Shown: positions 52,694-62,501 of the stretch, piece by piece
Numbering within the stretch: the first letter of the stretch is position 1
Layout: the number at the start of each line of letters is the position of its first letter
Assembly (NCBI GenBank): GCA_016790965.1
Contig: JAEUNZ010000030.1
Location: 25,584 to 89,583, forward strand
DNA: 64,000 bases
Direction of reading: 5' to 3'
Source: SSSZ01 sp016790965
GTDB taxonomy: Bacteria > Pseudomonadota > Gammaproteobacteria > Burkholderiales > Rhodocyclaceae
The notes under the pieces: model-generated
The model's database searches: none
Told to the model about the DNA's origin: nothing
The model's input: the letters and a program-made list of their open reading frames with translations, nothing else
Translations under genes and position numbers: made by a program

Positions 52694-55600
52694 GGGGTTC
52701 CTCCTTTGGGCGCGCCCTCCCGCGCAGCGGGGTCGCGGACGGCACCTTCCTTGGCCGTGCCTTCCTTGGCCGTGCCTTCCTTGGCCGTGCCTTCCTTGGC
52801 GGCGCGTTCCCGGGCGGCGGCTTCCCGGGCGGCAGCGGCCGCTGCCTCGGCTTCGGCTTCGCGCCGGCCAGCGGCGATGGCGGCCTCATCCACCGTGTGG
52901 CCGAGTTTTTCCACCTTGGGATCGGCCCAGGCGCCGGTGACGTGGTACTGGAAGTTGAAAATCCGGCTCAAAGGGTTCTGAAGAATCTTGTTGGCCACCA
53001 CGGCGGCAGCGCCTATGGCCGGGTTGGCCAGCAGCAGCGCCCCCACCGAGACCACCGAACCCAGCTCCGGCTGCACGGTCACCACGACGTCCTGGGTTTC
53101 CTGGCGCAGGTCGGCTTCGCCCTTCATGAGCACCCGCGCCGCAGGGCCGTCGATGCGCAGTTCGTCGTTGATTCGCATGATGCCCTGGCGGATGTCGAGC
53201 TTGCCTTCGATGGCGTCGAAGGCGAAGCCCTCGCTGAAAATATCGCGAAAATCCAGGGACAGCCGGCGCGGCAGGGATTGCAGGGATAAGAGCCCCAGGA
53301 GCTTGCCCAGACCAGGGTCGAGCTTGGCGAACTGGCCCTTGGCGGCGTTGACGTCGAGTCGGCCGCTCAGGGTGGGAAAATCGAGGGTCGTCAGGGGGCC
53401 GGCCCACTCCAGGTCGCCCTTGAGGTTGGCCGTCCCGCGCTTGAGGGTGCCGGGGTGGCCCAGACGGCCCAGGAGCTTGCCGGCATCGGTGGCCACCAGT
53501 TCGAAGCCCAGCCGGGTGCGCTGGCTGCCGATGCGCGACCACAGCCCGCGGCCCTTGAGGACGCCATCCGGATTCTGCAGGGTGAGAGATTCCAGATTCC
53601 ATCCTGCCCGCTCGTTCTTCGCCTTGACCTCCAGGCGCCCGAGGCGCTTGTCCCCCAGGGAGAAATCCGCCACCCGCACGTCGAGGCCGGGAAGGGAATC
53701 GGGAGGCGTGTCTTCGCCCGCCCCGCCGTCCTGACTGGCCGCCGGAATGGCGAGCCGCTTGAGGTCCGCCTGCAACCAGCCCTCCCCGGCGCTGCGCCAG
53801 GTGGCTTCGCCTTCCGCCTCGCGGGTGTTGAGGCTGGCCTGCCAGCCGTCGTCCCGGGAACGCAGGGTGGCTTGCACGTCGTGGATGTCGCGGTCGAAGA
53901 GGTGCAGGAGCGGTGTCCTGAGCACCACCTGGACCGGGGGCAGCGCCTGCGCACTCCCCGGTGCACTCCCCGGGGCGGTGCCATTGCCGTTGCCCCCGGC
54001 GAGGGCCTCGCGCCAGGCGTCGGCGTCGATGCGGGGCTGGCTCACCGCCACCAGGAGTCCCTGGGCGGGCATTCTGGGCAGGGGCTCGCCCACCGCGACG
54101 ACGCCTTTATCCACCACCAGTTCGTTGCCCTGAACCCGGCGCAGGAGGGTGGCCTCCAGCACCTTGCCCAGGCTGATGCGGATCTGGTCGCCCCCGTCGG
54201 GCTGATTGCTCTTCTCGATGCGCAGGGGCGCGGTGGAGGCGGCGTTCTTGTTGAAGGGATCCGGCAGGCTGGACGACACCCCGGCCAGGGCGGTTTCGAT
54301 GATGAAATCCGCCGTCTTCTTGCGTACCCGCACTTCCCCCTTCCAGGCGGTCGTTCCCGCCACGTTGTCGAAGAGGGGGGTCTCGAAAATCTTGCGCGCT
54401 TCCTTGACGTTGGCGGTGCCGCCCATGACCACGTTGACGCGGTCGTCCTCGTTCCTGACCGACAGGCGCATGGGGCCGCCCAGGACACGCCCGGTGATTT
54501 CCGGCGCCAGCACCGCCTTTTCGGTCACCTTGAGGCTGCCATTGACCTGGGACACCGGCGGCAGGCCAGGCACCACCGTGAGGGTGTTGTTGCGGAACTG
54601 GAATTCGCCTCGCACCGCCGTCTGGTCCACCCGCCGCAAGGGCATGTCGAATTCCAGGCTCAGGCTGCCGTTGCCGGCGGCGACCATGTCTTCGGTAAAG
54701 CGGTCGATGCGCTCCCCTACCGGGCTCTTGTCGATGAAGCGCAGGAATTCCGAGGTGGGCCCCTGGGCCGAACCGCGGATGAGCAACATTTCCTCTGTGG
54801 ACTCGAAATCGGGAATCTCCGCCGTGGTACGCCCCAACTGGGCGCCGAAGATGGCCCCCGTGCCGGCGTCGATGCGCATGCCGACGCCGAAGCTCATGTC
54901 CGCGTCGATCTTCTCGATGAGGGGCCAGCCGGCGGCCACGTCCAGGGTCACTTGGTGCGCCTTGGCGGTGATGAGGAACTTGCCCTTGGCCGGGTCGCGG
55001 AAGGGAAAATCGCGCAGGTCGCCCTGGAGGGTCAGGCGGGCGTCGCTGGCCGTGCCGCGCACGATGCCGCGGCGCAACCAGTTGCGCGTATCGGCATTGA
55101 CCGCGTGGGGCATATAGCGCCAGACCGCGGTGCCCTGGGCCCGGCTGAGGCTGGCGGTCAGGTCGATCACCCCGGGGCCGTCGTCGCCCCGCAGATAGCT
55201 CCCCCGGGCCGTGCCGGCGGCGTCGGGGCTGGAGAAGTCGAGCCGCTCCAGGCGGCTTTCCAGCTTGCCGCCGGCCAGCTTCCAGGTCGCCCGGCCCCGC
55301 AATTCGTCGAAAGCCATGTGCGGCTCAGGAAAGACCGCCGGCAGCTCCAGGCTCGCCTCCCGGCTGGACAGGTCGAGGCTGCCGCCCTTTTCGTCGGCCT
55401 CCACCGCGCCGCTCAGCCCGGCGGCTCCGGGCAGTACCCCGGCCGCCGCCAGTCCCAGGCGTTCGAAGCGGGCCTTGAGTCCATAGCGTCCCAGGGTGCC
55501 GCCCTCGGCCTGCCAGTTGGCGCGCAGGTCGATCACCCGCCCTTCGGGCCGGTGGGTGGCGAGCAGTTCGCGGCTGCGCTCGTCCAGGGGCAAATGGCCG

Positions 55601-56736
55601 GCCAGGCGTTGCAGGGCCCCCAGATCGAGCTGATTGGCCGTGGCGCTGCCGGTGACGCGGTCGCTGCCCGCATCCTGGCGCCATTCGACCTTGAAGTCGG
55701 TCGGTTCCAGGCGCACGCCGTCCAGGGTGGCGAGTTCCACCGCGTGGCCTTCGGCCTCCCAGGCGCCACGGCCGTACTTGCCATGTACCCGGCCCCGCAT
55801 GGTCACCAGATCGAGTTCGGGAACGCGGTCGCCCAGGCGGATGCGCAGGTCTTCCAGGGCCAGATCGGCGGTGACCTGGGCGCGGCCTTGATCCCAGTCG
55901 CCCCACAGGCGCACGGCCCCGCGGCCCCGCGGCAGGGGCACCGGATAATCGACCCAGGCCCGCCAGCCGGCGAGATCGGCATATTGCAGTTCGGCATAGA
56001 CCTTGCCTGAGAGCTTCTCCAGCGCTTCGCCGATGTCACCCCGAAATTCCCCCCGCAGATCGATTCGGGCAGCTAGCTTGGCTGGAGGCACGGCGGTAAG
56101 GCCGAAGCGGTGGCGCCCAAGGCTGTTGTCCAGCCCGAACTGGAGATCCTCCAGCACCAGAGGCGGCGCGCCCCGCAGCCCATCCTCCCAGACCACCAGG
56201 GCGTCGCGGATGCGGATGTGAGGCTGGTCGAGCACCCATTCGAGCAAGGCCGGGTCGCTTTCCCCTTCCATGGCGATACCGGCGACGGTGATGCGTCCGC
56301 CTGCGTCGCGCCGCACGTTGAGGACCGGCCCCTCGATGGCGAAGAGGGCCAGGGTGGGCGACAGGCGGACGAAACTCTGCCAGGACAGCACCGCCTCGAC
56401 CTTGGCGAGGGCCAGGGCGGGCCGCCCCTGGCGGTCGCTGAGGACGACGTCGGTGAGGATCAGTTCCGGATTGAGGCCATCCCAGCCCGCCTCGATGCGG
56501 CCGATGAGGACGGGCAGACCCACCGCCTTGCTGGCCACCGCTTCGATGTCGGCGCGGTAGTCGGCGATGCGCGGCAGCACCGCGTAGCGCAGGGTAAGCA
56601 CCGTGCAGGCAAACAGGAACCAGAGGGTCACCGCGGCCCAGCCGGCGAGGCGCAGCAGGCGGCCCATCCAGGAGCGGGGCGGCGGGGCGTCCTCGGGGCC
56701 GGCGGCGGCCGGCGGCGAATCCTGCGGCCTATCCAT
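52690..56736 (-). CDS. yhdP: YhdP family AsmA-like envelope protein
   Basis: 1348 residues of the YhdP (TIGR02099) type. One membrane helix near residues 30-55 (LAGWAAVTLWFLFACTVLTLRYAVL) anchors a very long periplasmic region that in E. coli helps move phospholipids to the outer membrane with TamB and YdbH. The AsmA-like features are ILTDVVLSDRQGRPALALAK, GRGAVRLWGDWDQGRAQV and near the end LSLDFRDIFSEGFAFDAIEG and LLLANPAIGAAAVVANKI. The C-terminal 70 residues are an Ala/Glu/Lys-rich low-complexity tail with AKEGT repeats encoded by 15-base DNA repeats. It heads a yhdP-nitrilase-tldD operon and is divergent from glnE. Confidence 0.93.
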   Translation of the reverse strand: MDRPQDSPPAAAGPEDAPPPRSWMGRLLRLAGWAAVTLWFLFACTVLTLRYAVLPRIADYRADIEAVASKAVGLPVLIGRIEAGWDGLNPELILTDVVLSDRQGRPALALAKVEAVLSWQSFVRLSPTLALFAIEGPVLNVRRDAGGRITVAGIAMEGESDPALLEWVLDQPHIRIRDALVVWEDGLRGAPPLVLEDLQFGLDNSLGRHRFGLTAVPPAKLAARIDLRGEFRGDIGEALEKLSGKVYAELQYADLAGWRAWVDYPVPLPRGRGAVRLWGDWDQGRAQVTADLALEDLRIRLGDRVPELDLVTMRGRVHGKYGRGAWEAEGHAVELATLDGVRLEPTDFKVEWRQDAGSDRVTGSATANQLDLGALQRLAGHLPLDERSRELLATHRPEGRVIDLRANWQAEGGTLGRYGLKARFERLGLAAAGVLPGAAGLSGAVEADEKGGSLDLSSREASLELPAVFPEPHMAFDELRGRATWKLAGGKLESRLERLDFSSPDAAGTARGSYLRGDDGPGVIDLTASLSRAQGTAVWRYMPHAVNADTRNWLRRGIVRGTASDARLTLQGDLRDFPFRDPAKGKFLITAKAHQVTLDVAAGWPLIEKIDADMSFGVGMRIDAGTGAIFGAQLGRTTAEIPDFESTEEMLLIRGSAQGPTSEFLRFIDKSPVGERIDRFTEDMVAAGNGSLSLEFDMPLRRVDQTAVRGEFQFRNNTLTVVPGLPPVSQVNGSLKVTEKAVLAPEITGRVLGGPMRLSVRNEDDRVNVVMGGTANVKEARKIFETPLFDNVAGTTAWKGEVRVRKKTADFIIETALAGVSSSLPDPFNKNAASTAPLRIEKSNQPDGGDQIRISLGKVLEATLLRRVQGNELVVDKGVVAVGEPLPRMPAQGLLVAVSQPRIDADAWREALAGGNGNGTAPGSAPGSAQALPPVQVVLRTPLLHLFDRDIHDVQATLRSRDDGWQASLNTREAEGEATWRSAGEGWLQADLKRLAIPAASQDGGAGEDTPPDSLPGLDVRVADFSLGDKRLGRLEVKAKNERAGWNLESLTLQNPDGVLKGRGLWSRIGSQRTRLGFELVATDAGKLLGRLGHPGTLKRGTANLKGDLEWAGPLTTLDFPTLSGRLDVNAAKGQFAKLDPGLGKLLGLLSLQSLPRRLSLDFRDIFSEGFAFDAIEGKLDIRQGIMRINDELRIDGPAARVLMKGEADLRQETQDVVVTVQPELGSVVSVGALLLANPAIGAAAVVANKILQNPLSRIFNFQYHVTGAWADPKVEKLGHTVDEAAIAAGRREAEAEAAAAAAREAAARERAAKEGTAKEGTAKEGTAKEGAVRDPAAREGAPKGGTP
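52745..52804 (-). repeat. 15-base tandem repeat in the yhdP tail
   Basis: CCTTCCTTGGCCGTG (plus-strand reading) is repeated three times exactly and once with changes at the end, 60 bases in all. On the coding strand it gives repeated AKEGT. Such arrays change copy number by slippage, and the reading frame is kept because the unit is 15 bases. Confidence 0.9.
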
Positions 56737-56889
56737 GGTGCCGACAGTTTTGCCAGGGAAGCGGTGCGCTCACTACAATCCACATGCGAAAGAAAACGCG
56801 ATTCTATCCGTTTCGGCGCACTCGCCGCCCAAGGAGCCATGAACTTGCGCAGCCCGTCGCTTACTGTGAACACCCCCTAGGAATCCAGG

Positions 56890-59583
56890 ATGAACGCCCC
56901 CCTCGACCCCCGCTGGCAGGACGCCCTGGCGCTCTCCCGCTACCTGACGACCCTCTTCGCCGCGCGACCCGAGCTGGCGGGCGAACTGGCCACCACCTGG
57001 CACGACCCCCTGTCGGAAGATCTGCTGGTGGGCGCGCTGAAACCCGCCACCGAGGACGAAGCCGAATTCGCCGCCCGCCTGCGCCGCCTGCGCCAGCGGG
57101 CCATGGCCCATATCGCCCTGCGCGACCTCTGTGGCCTCGCTCCCCTGGCCGAGGTGGTGGAGAGCATGACCATGCTGGCCGACGTGACCACCAACCACGC
57201 CCTCGCCTTCCATCACCGGCGGCAGGCCGCCCAGCACGGCGAACCCCTCGATGGCCGGGGCCAGGCCCAGCGGCTGCTGGTGGTCGGCATGGGCAAACTC
57301 GGCGGGCGGGAGCTCAACGTTTCCTCCGACGTGGATTACATCTTCGTCTATCCGGAAAACGGGGAAACCGCCGGCCCGCGCCGCATCCAAAACCAGGAGT
57401 TCTTCACCCGCCTGGGCAAGCGCCTCATCGCCGCCCTGGGGGACATCACCGCAGACGGCCAGGTCTTCCGCGTGGACATGCGCCTGCGCCCCAATGGCGA
57501 TTCAGGCCCCCTGGTCTGTTCCCTGGACGCGCTGGAAAACTATTTCATCACCCAGGGCCGCGAGTGGGAGCGCTACGCCTGGATCAAAGCCCGGGTCATG
57601 AACACCGGCGTCAATGAGCAGCCCGAGGCCATGGCGGCCCTGAAGCGCGTTTCGCGCCCCTTCGTCTTCCGCAAGTACCTCGATTTCGGCGCTATCAACG
57701 CCATGCGCGACTTGCACGTGCAGATTCGCCGCGAAGTCGCGCGCAAGGACATGGCGGACCACGTCAAGCTGGGCCCCGGCGGCATCCGTGAAATCGAATT
57801 CATCGCCCAGGTCTTCCAGTTGATCCGGGGCGGCCGCGACCCGGCGCTCCAGGTGCGCCCCACCCTTTCGGTCCTCAAGCTCCTGGTCGAACGGCGCCTC
57901 ATTCCCCCCGCCACCGAAGCCGAACTGCGCGAGGCCTACGTCTTCCTGCGCGGCCTGGAGCACCGCCTGCAATACGTGGAGGACAAGCAGACCCACCGGC
58001 TGCCCGACGACGCCGGCGACCGGGAGCGCATCGCCCGCTCCCTGGGCGCCGCGGACTGGTCCGCCCTGGCCGCCCTCCTGGACCGCCACCGGGAAGCGGT
58101 CAGCCGCCATTTCGAGCAGGTTTTCTCCGACCCCGAGAACGGCGACCATGCCCTGGCCGGCGTCTGGCTGGGCCACGCCGAGGCGGATGCCGCCGCCGAG
58201 GCCCTGGGCGAAGTAGGCTACCGCCACCCGGACAGCATCGTCGAGCGCCTGGACGAGCTGCGGCAGTCCAGTCGTTATCGCCAGTTGCCCACCCAGAACC
58301 GGGAACGCCTGGACGCCGTAGGGCCGCGCCTCCTGGAAGCCGCCGCCCGCTGCGCCGACCCGGACGAGGCCCTGGCCCGGGGCCTCGCCTTCCTGGAAAC
58401 CATCAGCCGTCGCGGGGCCTACCTCGCCCTGCTGCAACAGTATCCCCAGGCCCTCAAGCGGGTGGCCGACATCGTCGGCGCCTCCTCCTGGGCCTCCGAA
58501 TACCTCAACCGCCACCCCATCCTGCTGGACGAACTCCTCGACCCCCGCCTCCTGGAGGTGGCCACCGACTGGACGAGCTTTGCCGCCGAACTGGACCAGA
58601 ACCTCGCCGACCACGCCGGCGACGCGGAACGGGAAATGGACATCCTGCGCGAGATGCACCACGCCCAGGTGTTCCGGCTGCTGGCCCAGGATCTGGCCGG
58701 CCTGCATAGCATCGAGCGTATTTCAGACCACCTGTCCGATCTGGCCGACATTCTCGTTCGCCGTGCCCTGGACCTGTCCTGGAGCAAACTGCGCCAGCGC
58801 CATTGCGAACACCCCCGCTTCGCGGTCATCGGCTACGGCAAGCTGGGCGGCAAGGAACTGGGCTACGGCTCCGACCTCGATCTGGTCTATCTTTACGAGG
58901 ATCCCTCCGGCGATGCCGGCGAAAACTACGGCAAGCTGGGGCAACGCCTCAACACCTGGCTCTCCAGCCGTACCCCGGCCGGCATTCTCTTCGAAACCGA
59001 CCTGCGCCTGCGCCCCAACGGCGACTCGGGCCTGCTGGCCGTTTCCCTGGAGGCCTTCCGCGACTATCAGCTCCACCACGCCTGGGTGTGGGAGCACCAG
59101 GCCCTGAGCCGGGCGCGCTTCGTGGCCGGCGACTCCCGGGTCGGCGAGGGTTTCGAGGCGGTGCGACGCGAAATACTCTGCCTGGAGCGCGACCCCGCCT
59201 CCCTGCGCGACGAAGTCGCCGCCATGCGCCAGAAGATGCTCGACGCCCACGGCTCGAAGACCCCCGGCGAATTCGACCTCAAGCACGATCGCGGCGGCAT
59301 CATCGACGTCGAATTCATCGTCCAGTACCTCATCCTGGCCCACGCCCGGCGCCACCCCGAGCTGTGCGGCAATCTGGGCAACATCGCGCTGCTAGCCATA
59401 GCCGCCGGCCTGGGCCTCATTCCCGCCGACCTGGCGGACGGCGCCAGGGACGCCTACCGCGAATACCGCCGCCTGCAACATCTGCTGCGCCTCAACGCGG
59501 CCCCCAAGGCCCGCGTCGAACGCGCCCTGGCGGCCCGCCAGATCGATGCCGTGAGCGTATTGTGGCACCGGGTTTTCGGCTAG
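56890..59583 (+). CDS. glnE: Bifunctional glutamine synthetase adenylyltransferase/deadenylase
   Basis: 897 residues, slightly shorter than E. coli GlnE. It controls glutamine synthetase by adding or removing AMP on a Tyr, in answer to PII and glutamine. The two nucleotidyltransferase domains each show the G-K-L-G-G...D-x-D signature: VGMGKLGGRELNVSSDVDYI in the N-terminal deadenylase half (about residue 135) and IGYGKLGGKELGYGSDLDLV in the C-terminal adenylylase half (about residue 650). A helical regulatory region lies between, and the C-terminus has FDLKHDRGGIIDVEFIVQYL. The ATG at 56890 follows AGGAATCCAGG. It is divergent from yhdP. Confidence 0.96.
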   Translation: MNAPLDPRWQDALALSRYLTTLFAARPELAGELATTWHDPLSEDLLVGALKPATEDEAEFAARLRRLRQRAMAHIALRDLCGLAPLAEVVESMTMLADVTTNHALAFHHRRQAAQHGEPLDGRGQAQRLLVVGMGKLGGRELNVSSDVDYIFVYPENGETAGPRRIQNQEFFTRLGKRLIAALGDITADGQVFRVDMRLRPNGDSGPLVCSLDALENYFITQGREWERYAWIKARVMNTGVNEQPEAMAALKRVSRPFVFRKYLDFGAINAMRDLHVQIRREVARKDMADHVKLGPGGIREIEFIAQVFQLIRGGRDPALQVRPTLSVLKLLVERRLIPPATEAELREAYVFLRGLEHRLQYVEDKQTHRLPDDAGDRERIARSLGAADWSALAALLDRHREAVSRHFEQVFSDPENGDHALAGVWLGHAEADAAAEALGEVGYRHPDSIVERLDELRQSSRYRQLPTQNRERLDAVGPRLLEAAARCADPDEALARGLAFLETISRRGAYLALLQQYPQALKRVADIVGASSWASEYLNRHPILLDELLDPRLLEVATDWTSFAAELDQNLADHAGDAEREMDILREMHHAQVFRLLAQDLAGLHSIERISDHLSDLADILVRRALDLSWSKLRQRHCEHPRFAVIGYGKLGGKELGYGSDLDLVYLYEDPSGDAGENYGKLGQRLNTWLSSRTPAGILFETDLRLRPNGDSGLLAVSLEAFRDYQLHHAWVWEHQALSRARFVAGDSRVGEGFEAVRREILCLERDPASLRDEVAAMRQKMLDAHGSKTPGEFDLKHDRGGIIDVEFIVQYLILAHARRHPELCGNLGNIALLAIAAGLGLIPADLADGARDAYREYRRLQHLLRLNAAPKARVERALAARQIDAVSVLWHRVFG

Positions 59584-59617
59584 ACTGCCATCTTCACCAA
59601 CACAACAGGGGACATCC

Positions 59618-60178
59618 ATGAACACCCGCATCAAACTCGCCACCCTCGCCCTCGCCGGCCTCTTCGCCGCCGCAGCCCAGGCCACCACCCTGGACAAGCT
59701 CACCGTCACCCCGGCCACCGGCGCCAAGGCGGGCGAGAAGATCAAGGTCACCATCGATCTGGCCAACGTTTCCGGCATGTGCGGCATGTACGTCAAGCTC
59801 GGCGACGGCCGCAAGGAAATGATCACGGTCGATGACAGCACGCCCAACCCCATCGTCATCGAGCATACCTACAAGACGGGGGGCAAATACAAGATTCGCG
59901 CCGACGGCGACCGGATCAAAATGGCGCTCCCCTGTAGCGGCCGCGTCGAACTCGACAACTACATGGTGGAAGCCGTGAAGGTGGTGGCAAAGGACAAGGC
60001 CGACGGCGGCTGCCCCGACAACTGGACACTCAAAGGCAAGGTCGCCAAGGACGGCGGCTTCACCTGCGTGCCCAAGAAAGGCGTGAAGGACGTGAAGAAG
60101 CCCGAGAAGGCCCTGGAGTGCCCGGCCGGAACCAGCTACTTCACCAAGGGCAAGACCCTCGGCTGCGAGAAGGGCTGA
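59618..60178 (+). CDS. Small secreted protein with PKD-like fold
   Basis: 186 residues with a signal peptide (KLATLALAGLFAAAAQA) and start 34 bases after the glnE stop. The mature N-terminal part, residues 24-125, is beta-rich with VTPATGAKAGEKIKVTIDL, YVKLGDGRKEMITVDD and IEHTYKTGGKYKIRADGD, like a PKD or immunoglobulin-type domain. The C-terminal 60 residues have four cysteines (GGCPDNW, FTCVPKK, ALECPAG, LGCEKG), likely two disulfides. I do not know the function; periplasmic or secreted. An intrinsic terminator follows at 60218-60250. Confidence 0.8.
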   Translation: MNTRIKLATLALAGLFAAAAQATTLDKLTVTPATGAKAGEKIKVTIDLANVSGMCGMYVKLGDGRKEMITVDDSTPNPIVIEHTYKTGGKYKIRADGDRIKMALPCSGRVELDNYMVEAVKVVAKDKADGGCPDNWTLKGKVAKDGGFTCVPKKGVKDVKKPEKALECPAGTSYFTKGKTLGCEKG

Positions 60179-60217
60179 CCCAGGCGCTCGCCCTGCCCCG
60201 CCGCGCCGGCGGGGTCC

Positions 60218-60250
60218 AAGAAAAAAGCCGCTGCGAGCGGCTTTTTTCTT
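60218..60250 (+). terminator. Bidirectional intrinsic terminator
   Basis: AAGAAAAAAGCCGCT (60218-60232) and AGCGGCTTTTTTCTT (60236-60250) are perfect inverted arms with a three-base loop, giving a U-run on either strand. It ends the secreted-protein gene on the plus strand and can also end mscL, whose stop is at 60365 on the minus strand. Confidence 0.92.
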
Positions 60251-60364
60251 GATTCGGGGATCCGCAGCATCCCCTCGCCCGCAATGCGGACCGGGGTTGA
60301 GAACGTCATTTACCCCCCTTCACCCCCCGCAACGGCCCGTATCCCGGACCGTACGGGCAGGGCC

Positions 60365-60796
60365 TCACTTGCGCAAGGAATCGCGAATCTCCCGCAGCAA
60401 CACGATGTCCTCCGGCGTGGGAGGCGGTTCGGTCGAAGCAGGCGCCTCTTCGACCTTGGGCCTCAGGCGGTTGATCTGCTTGACCATCATGAAGATGATG
60501 AAGGCCAGCAGGATGAAATTCACCAGGATGGTCAGGAAACTGCCATAGGCGAAGACCGGAATCCCCGCCTTCTTGATGTCGGCCAGGGCAGTGAGATTGT
60601 TGGGGTTCTTGCCCAGCACGACGAAGAGATTGGAAAAATCCAGGCTCCCGATCATGGCCCCCACCACCGGCATGATGAGGTCGCCGACGATGGAATCGAC
60701 GATCTTTCCGAAGGCCCCGCCGATGATGACGCCGACCGCCAGATCGACCGCATTGCCCTTGACGGCAAATTCCTTGAATTCGTCCAACATGCCCAT
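60365..60796 (-). CDS. mscL: Large-conductance mechanosensitive channel MscL
   Basis: 143 residues, two transmembrane helices: TM1 NAVDLAVGVIIGGAFGKIVDSI (about residues 15-36) and TM2 FLTILVNFILLAFIIFMMVKQI (about 86-107). It starts MGMLDEFKEFAVKGN at 60796, with GGGGAGG upstream. It opens at high membrane tension to release solutes in osmotic downshock. The C-terminal part has the usual helical bundle, ending TPEDIVLLREIRDSLRK. The upstream frame to 61645 is not coding. It is alone on its strand, convergent with the secreted-protein gene across a shared terminator. Confidence 0.97.
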   Translation of the reverse strand: MGMLDEFKEFAVKGNAVDLAVGVIIGGAFGKIVDSIVGDLIMPVVGAMIGSLDFSNLFVVLGKNPNNLTALADIKKAGIPVFAYGSFLTILVNFILLAFIIFMMVKQINRLRPKVEEAPASTEPPPTPEDIVLLREIRDSLRK

Positions 60797-60957
60797 GAAA
60801 ACCTCCCCTTCAGTGAAAAAGCGATGACGGCGCATTATTGGGGCGAGGCCGCCGGGCGTCAAGGCTGGAGCCCGGAGCCGCGATTCTCCCCCGGGGCTGC
60901 CGCGGCCACGCGCCCCTCGGACGCCGAGGCCCGGCGAGCACGCCCCCGGGCCTCGCC

Positions 60958-61575
60958 CTAATCGGTCCCGAGCAGGGCGCGGCGCACCGCCGGCTGGGTC
61001 TTGGAGAGATGCATCTCGGCGGCCACCGCCGGCCCATTGGCGGCGATGAGTTCGCAGGCGCCCTTGGCGTCGGTCTGGGATTGGGCGGCAATGTCCTGCA
61101 TGTCCTGCACGACGACCGTACGTAGTTGGGACCGGACCATGCCGTAGAGCTTCTCTTCGCTCACCTGGCCAGCCAAGACGGCCCGAGCCTTTTGCAATTC
61201 GGCCGCATGCGCCGCGGCGAAGGGCTCCACGAAGGAACCGATATCGATCCCCTGCTCCTGGCAGAACTGAACGCGCTCCCGCGTATTGACCAGATAGAAC
61301 CCAAAAAACATGCTGGCCGCCGACACCACCCGCTTGCCCTGATCGGTTTCTTCGCTCAGCTTGCTCTCGGCCATGGCGACCGCTTCCTGATGCATCGCCG
61401 AGGAGAGCGGCTGTTCGGGATGTTTCTCCGCCCCCTTCTGCCGCAACTCCTCGACCGTACGCTCGGCCGCCCCGGCGGCCGTCCGCTCGTCCTGGCGCTG
61501 CATGAAGTGGCGCACCGCAACGAAGCCGACCACGAACACCACGGCGATCAGGATTTTCTTGGCTGCTCCACTCAT
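60958..61575 (-). CDS. Membrane-anchored protein of unknown function
   Basis: 205 residues from the ATG at 61575 (MSGAAKK). An N-terminal helix, KKILIAVVFVVGFVAVRHFM, anchors it. The remainder is a soluble helical domain with ERTVEELRQKGAEKHPEQPL, SAASMFFGFYLVNTRERVQF and the conserved-looking CQEQGIDIGSFVEPFAAAHA, ending in an Ala-rich tail. I do not recognise the family. It is encoded alone on the minus strand between mscL and the divergent DUF1223 gene. It could be periplasmic, since the positive residues precede the helix. Confidence 0.72.
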   Translation of the reverse strand: MSGAAKKILIAVVFVVGFVAVRHFMQRQDERTAAGAAERTVEELRQKGAEKHPEQPLSSAMHQEAVAMAESKLSEETDQGKRVVSAASMFFGFYLVNTRERVQFCQEQGIDIGSFVEPFAAAHAAELQKARAVLAGQVSEEKLYGMVRSQLRTVVVQDMQDIAAQSQTDAKGACELIAANGPAVAAEMHLSKTQPAVRRALLGTD

Positions 61576-61727
61576 CGTTCCTCTCCCTCGAAGTCCATAC
61601 GACCTGCCCCACTCCCAAAACGTCGCGCCCACCGGGCGTGCCCATGGAGTATGCCTGCAGGATGGCCTGTAAGGAAGCCGCATTGGCGCCGACTCTTCCT
61701 TATCCTCCCTCGCCGCCGAGTATCGCC

Positions 61728-62501
61728 ATGCAAACCTCCCCCCTCGTCCTCGCCACCCTCCTTGCGCTCTCCGGATCGGCCTGGGGAGCCGAGTGCCAAG
61801 CCCGCAGCGGGCCGGAACGCGCCACCCTGATCGAACTATTCACCTCGGAGGGATGCGACAGTTGTCCGCCCGCCGACCGCTGGCTCAGCGGGCTGCTGCG
61901 TGGCCCCGCCGCCGCCGGAGTCGTCGCCCTGGCCTTCCACGTCGACTACTGGAACCGGCTGGGCTGGCGCGACCCGTACTCCTCCGCCGATTTCACCGCG
62001 CGCCAGGAAGCGCGGCAAAAGGCGGGCCGCTCCGCCTTCCTCTACACGCCCCAAGTCACCCTGGACGGCGGCGACTTTCGCGACTGGCGCAGTCTGGCGC
62101 TCCCCCGGCGCGGCACCGGCACCCCACCCGCCGCCCGAGCCGACATCACCCTCCAGGCGGCGAGCGGCCCAGGGGGCATCCTCGCGGCCCGGGTCGAGGC
62201 CAGCGCCCCAGGATTCGGCGCCGGCACCGCCGAAGAAGCGGGCCTGTACCTGGCACTGGTGGAAAATCGCCTGAGCACCGACGTGCTGCACGGGGAAAAC
62301 GCCGGCCGGCGACTGGAGCACGACGCCGTGGTGCGGGAATGGATCGGCCCCCTGGCCCTGGACCGCCAAGGTCGCGTCAGCATAAGGCACCAGTTCCGCC
62401 GCCAGGACGTCGATCTGCGCCACGCGGCACTGGTGGCCATTGTCGAGACGACGAGGCGCCTGGAGCCGCTCCAGGCCTTGCGGCTGGACGCCTGCCCGTG
62501 A
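61728..62501 (+). CDS. DUF1223 secreted thioredoxin-fold protein
   Basis: 257 residues from the ATG at 61728, with a signal peptide (PLVLATLLALSGSAWGAECQ). The mature protein opens with ERATLIELFTSEGCDSCPPAD, the family-typical CxxC pair like a thioredoxin active site, then VVALAFHVDYWNRLGWRDPY and FLYTPQVTLDGGDFRDWR. These are the hallmarks of DUF1223, secreted thioredoxin-like proteins of unknown redox role. The C-terminal half, from about residue 140, is beta-rich. It is periplasmic by prediction and divergent from the anchored protein at 60958-61575. Confidence 0.92.
   Translation: MQTSPLVLATLLALSGSAWGAECQARSGPERATLIELFTSEGCDSCPPADRWLSGLLRGPAAAGVVALAFHVDYWNRLGWRDPYSSADFTARQEARQKAGRSAFLYTPQVTLDGGDFRDWRSLALPRRGTGTPPAARADITLQAASGPGGILAARVEASAPGFGAGTAEEAGLYLALVENRLSTDVLHGENAGRRLEHDAVVREWIGPLALDRQGRVSIRHQFRRQDVDLRHAALVAIVETTRRLEPLQALRLDACP

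Noticed and set aside
53455..56010. An 851-codon open frame opposite yhdP
   Set aside because: Antisense shadow without domains, while yhdP shows the family end motifs.
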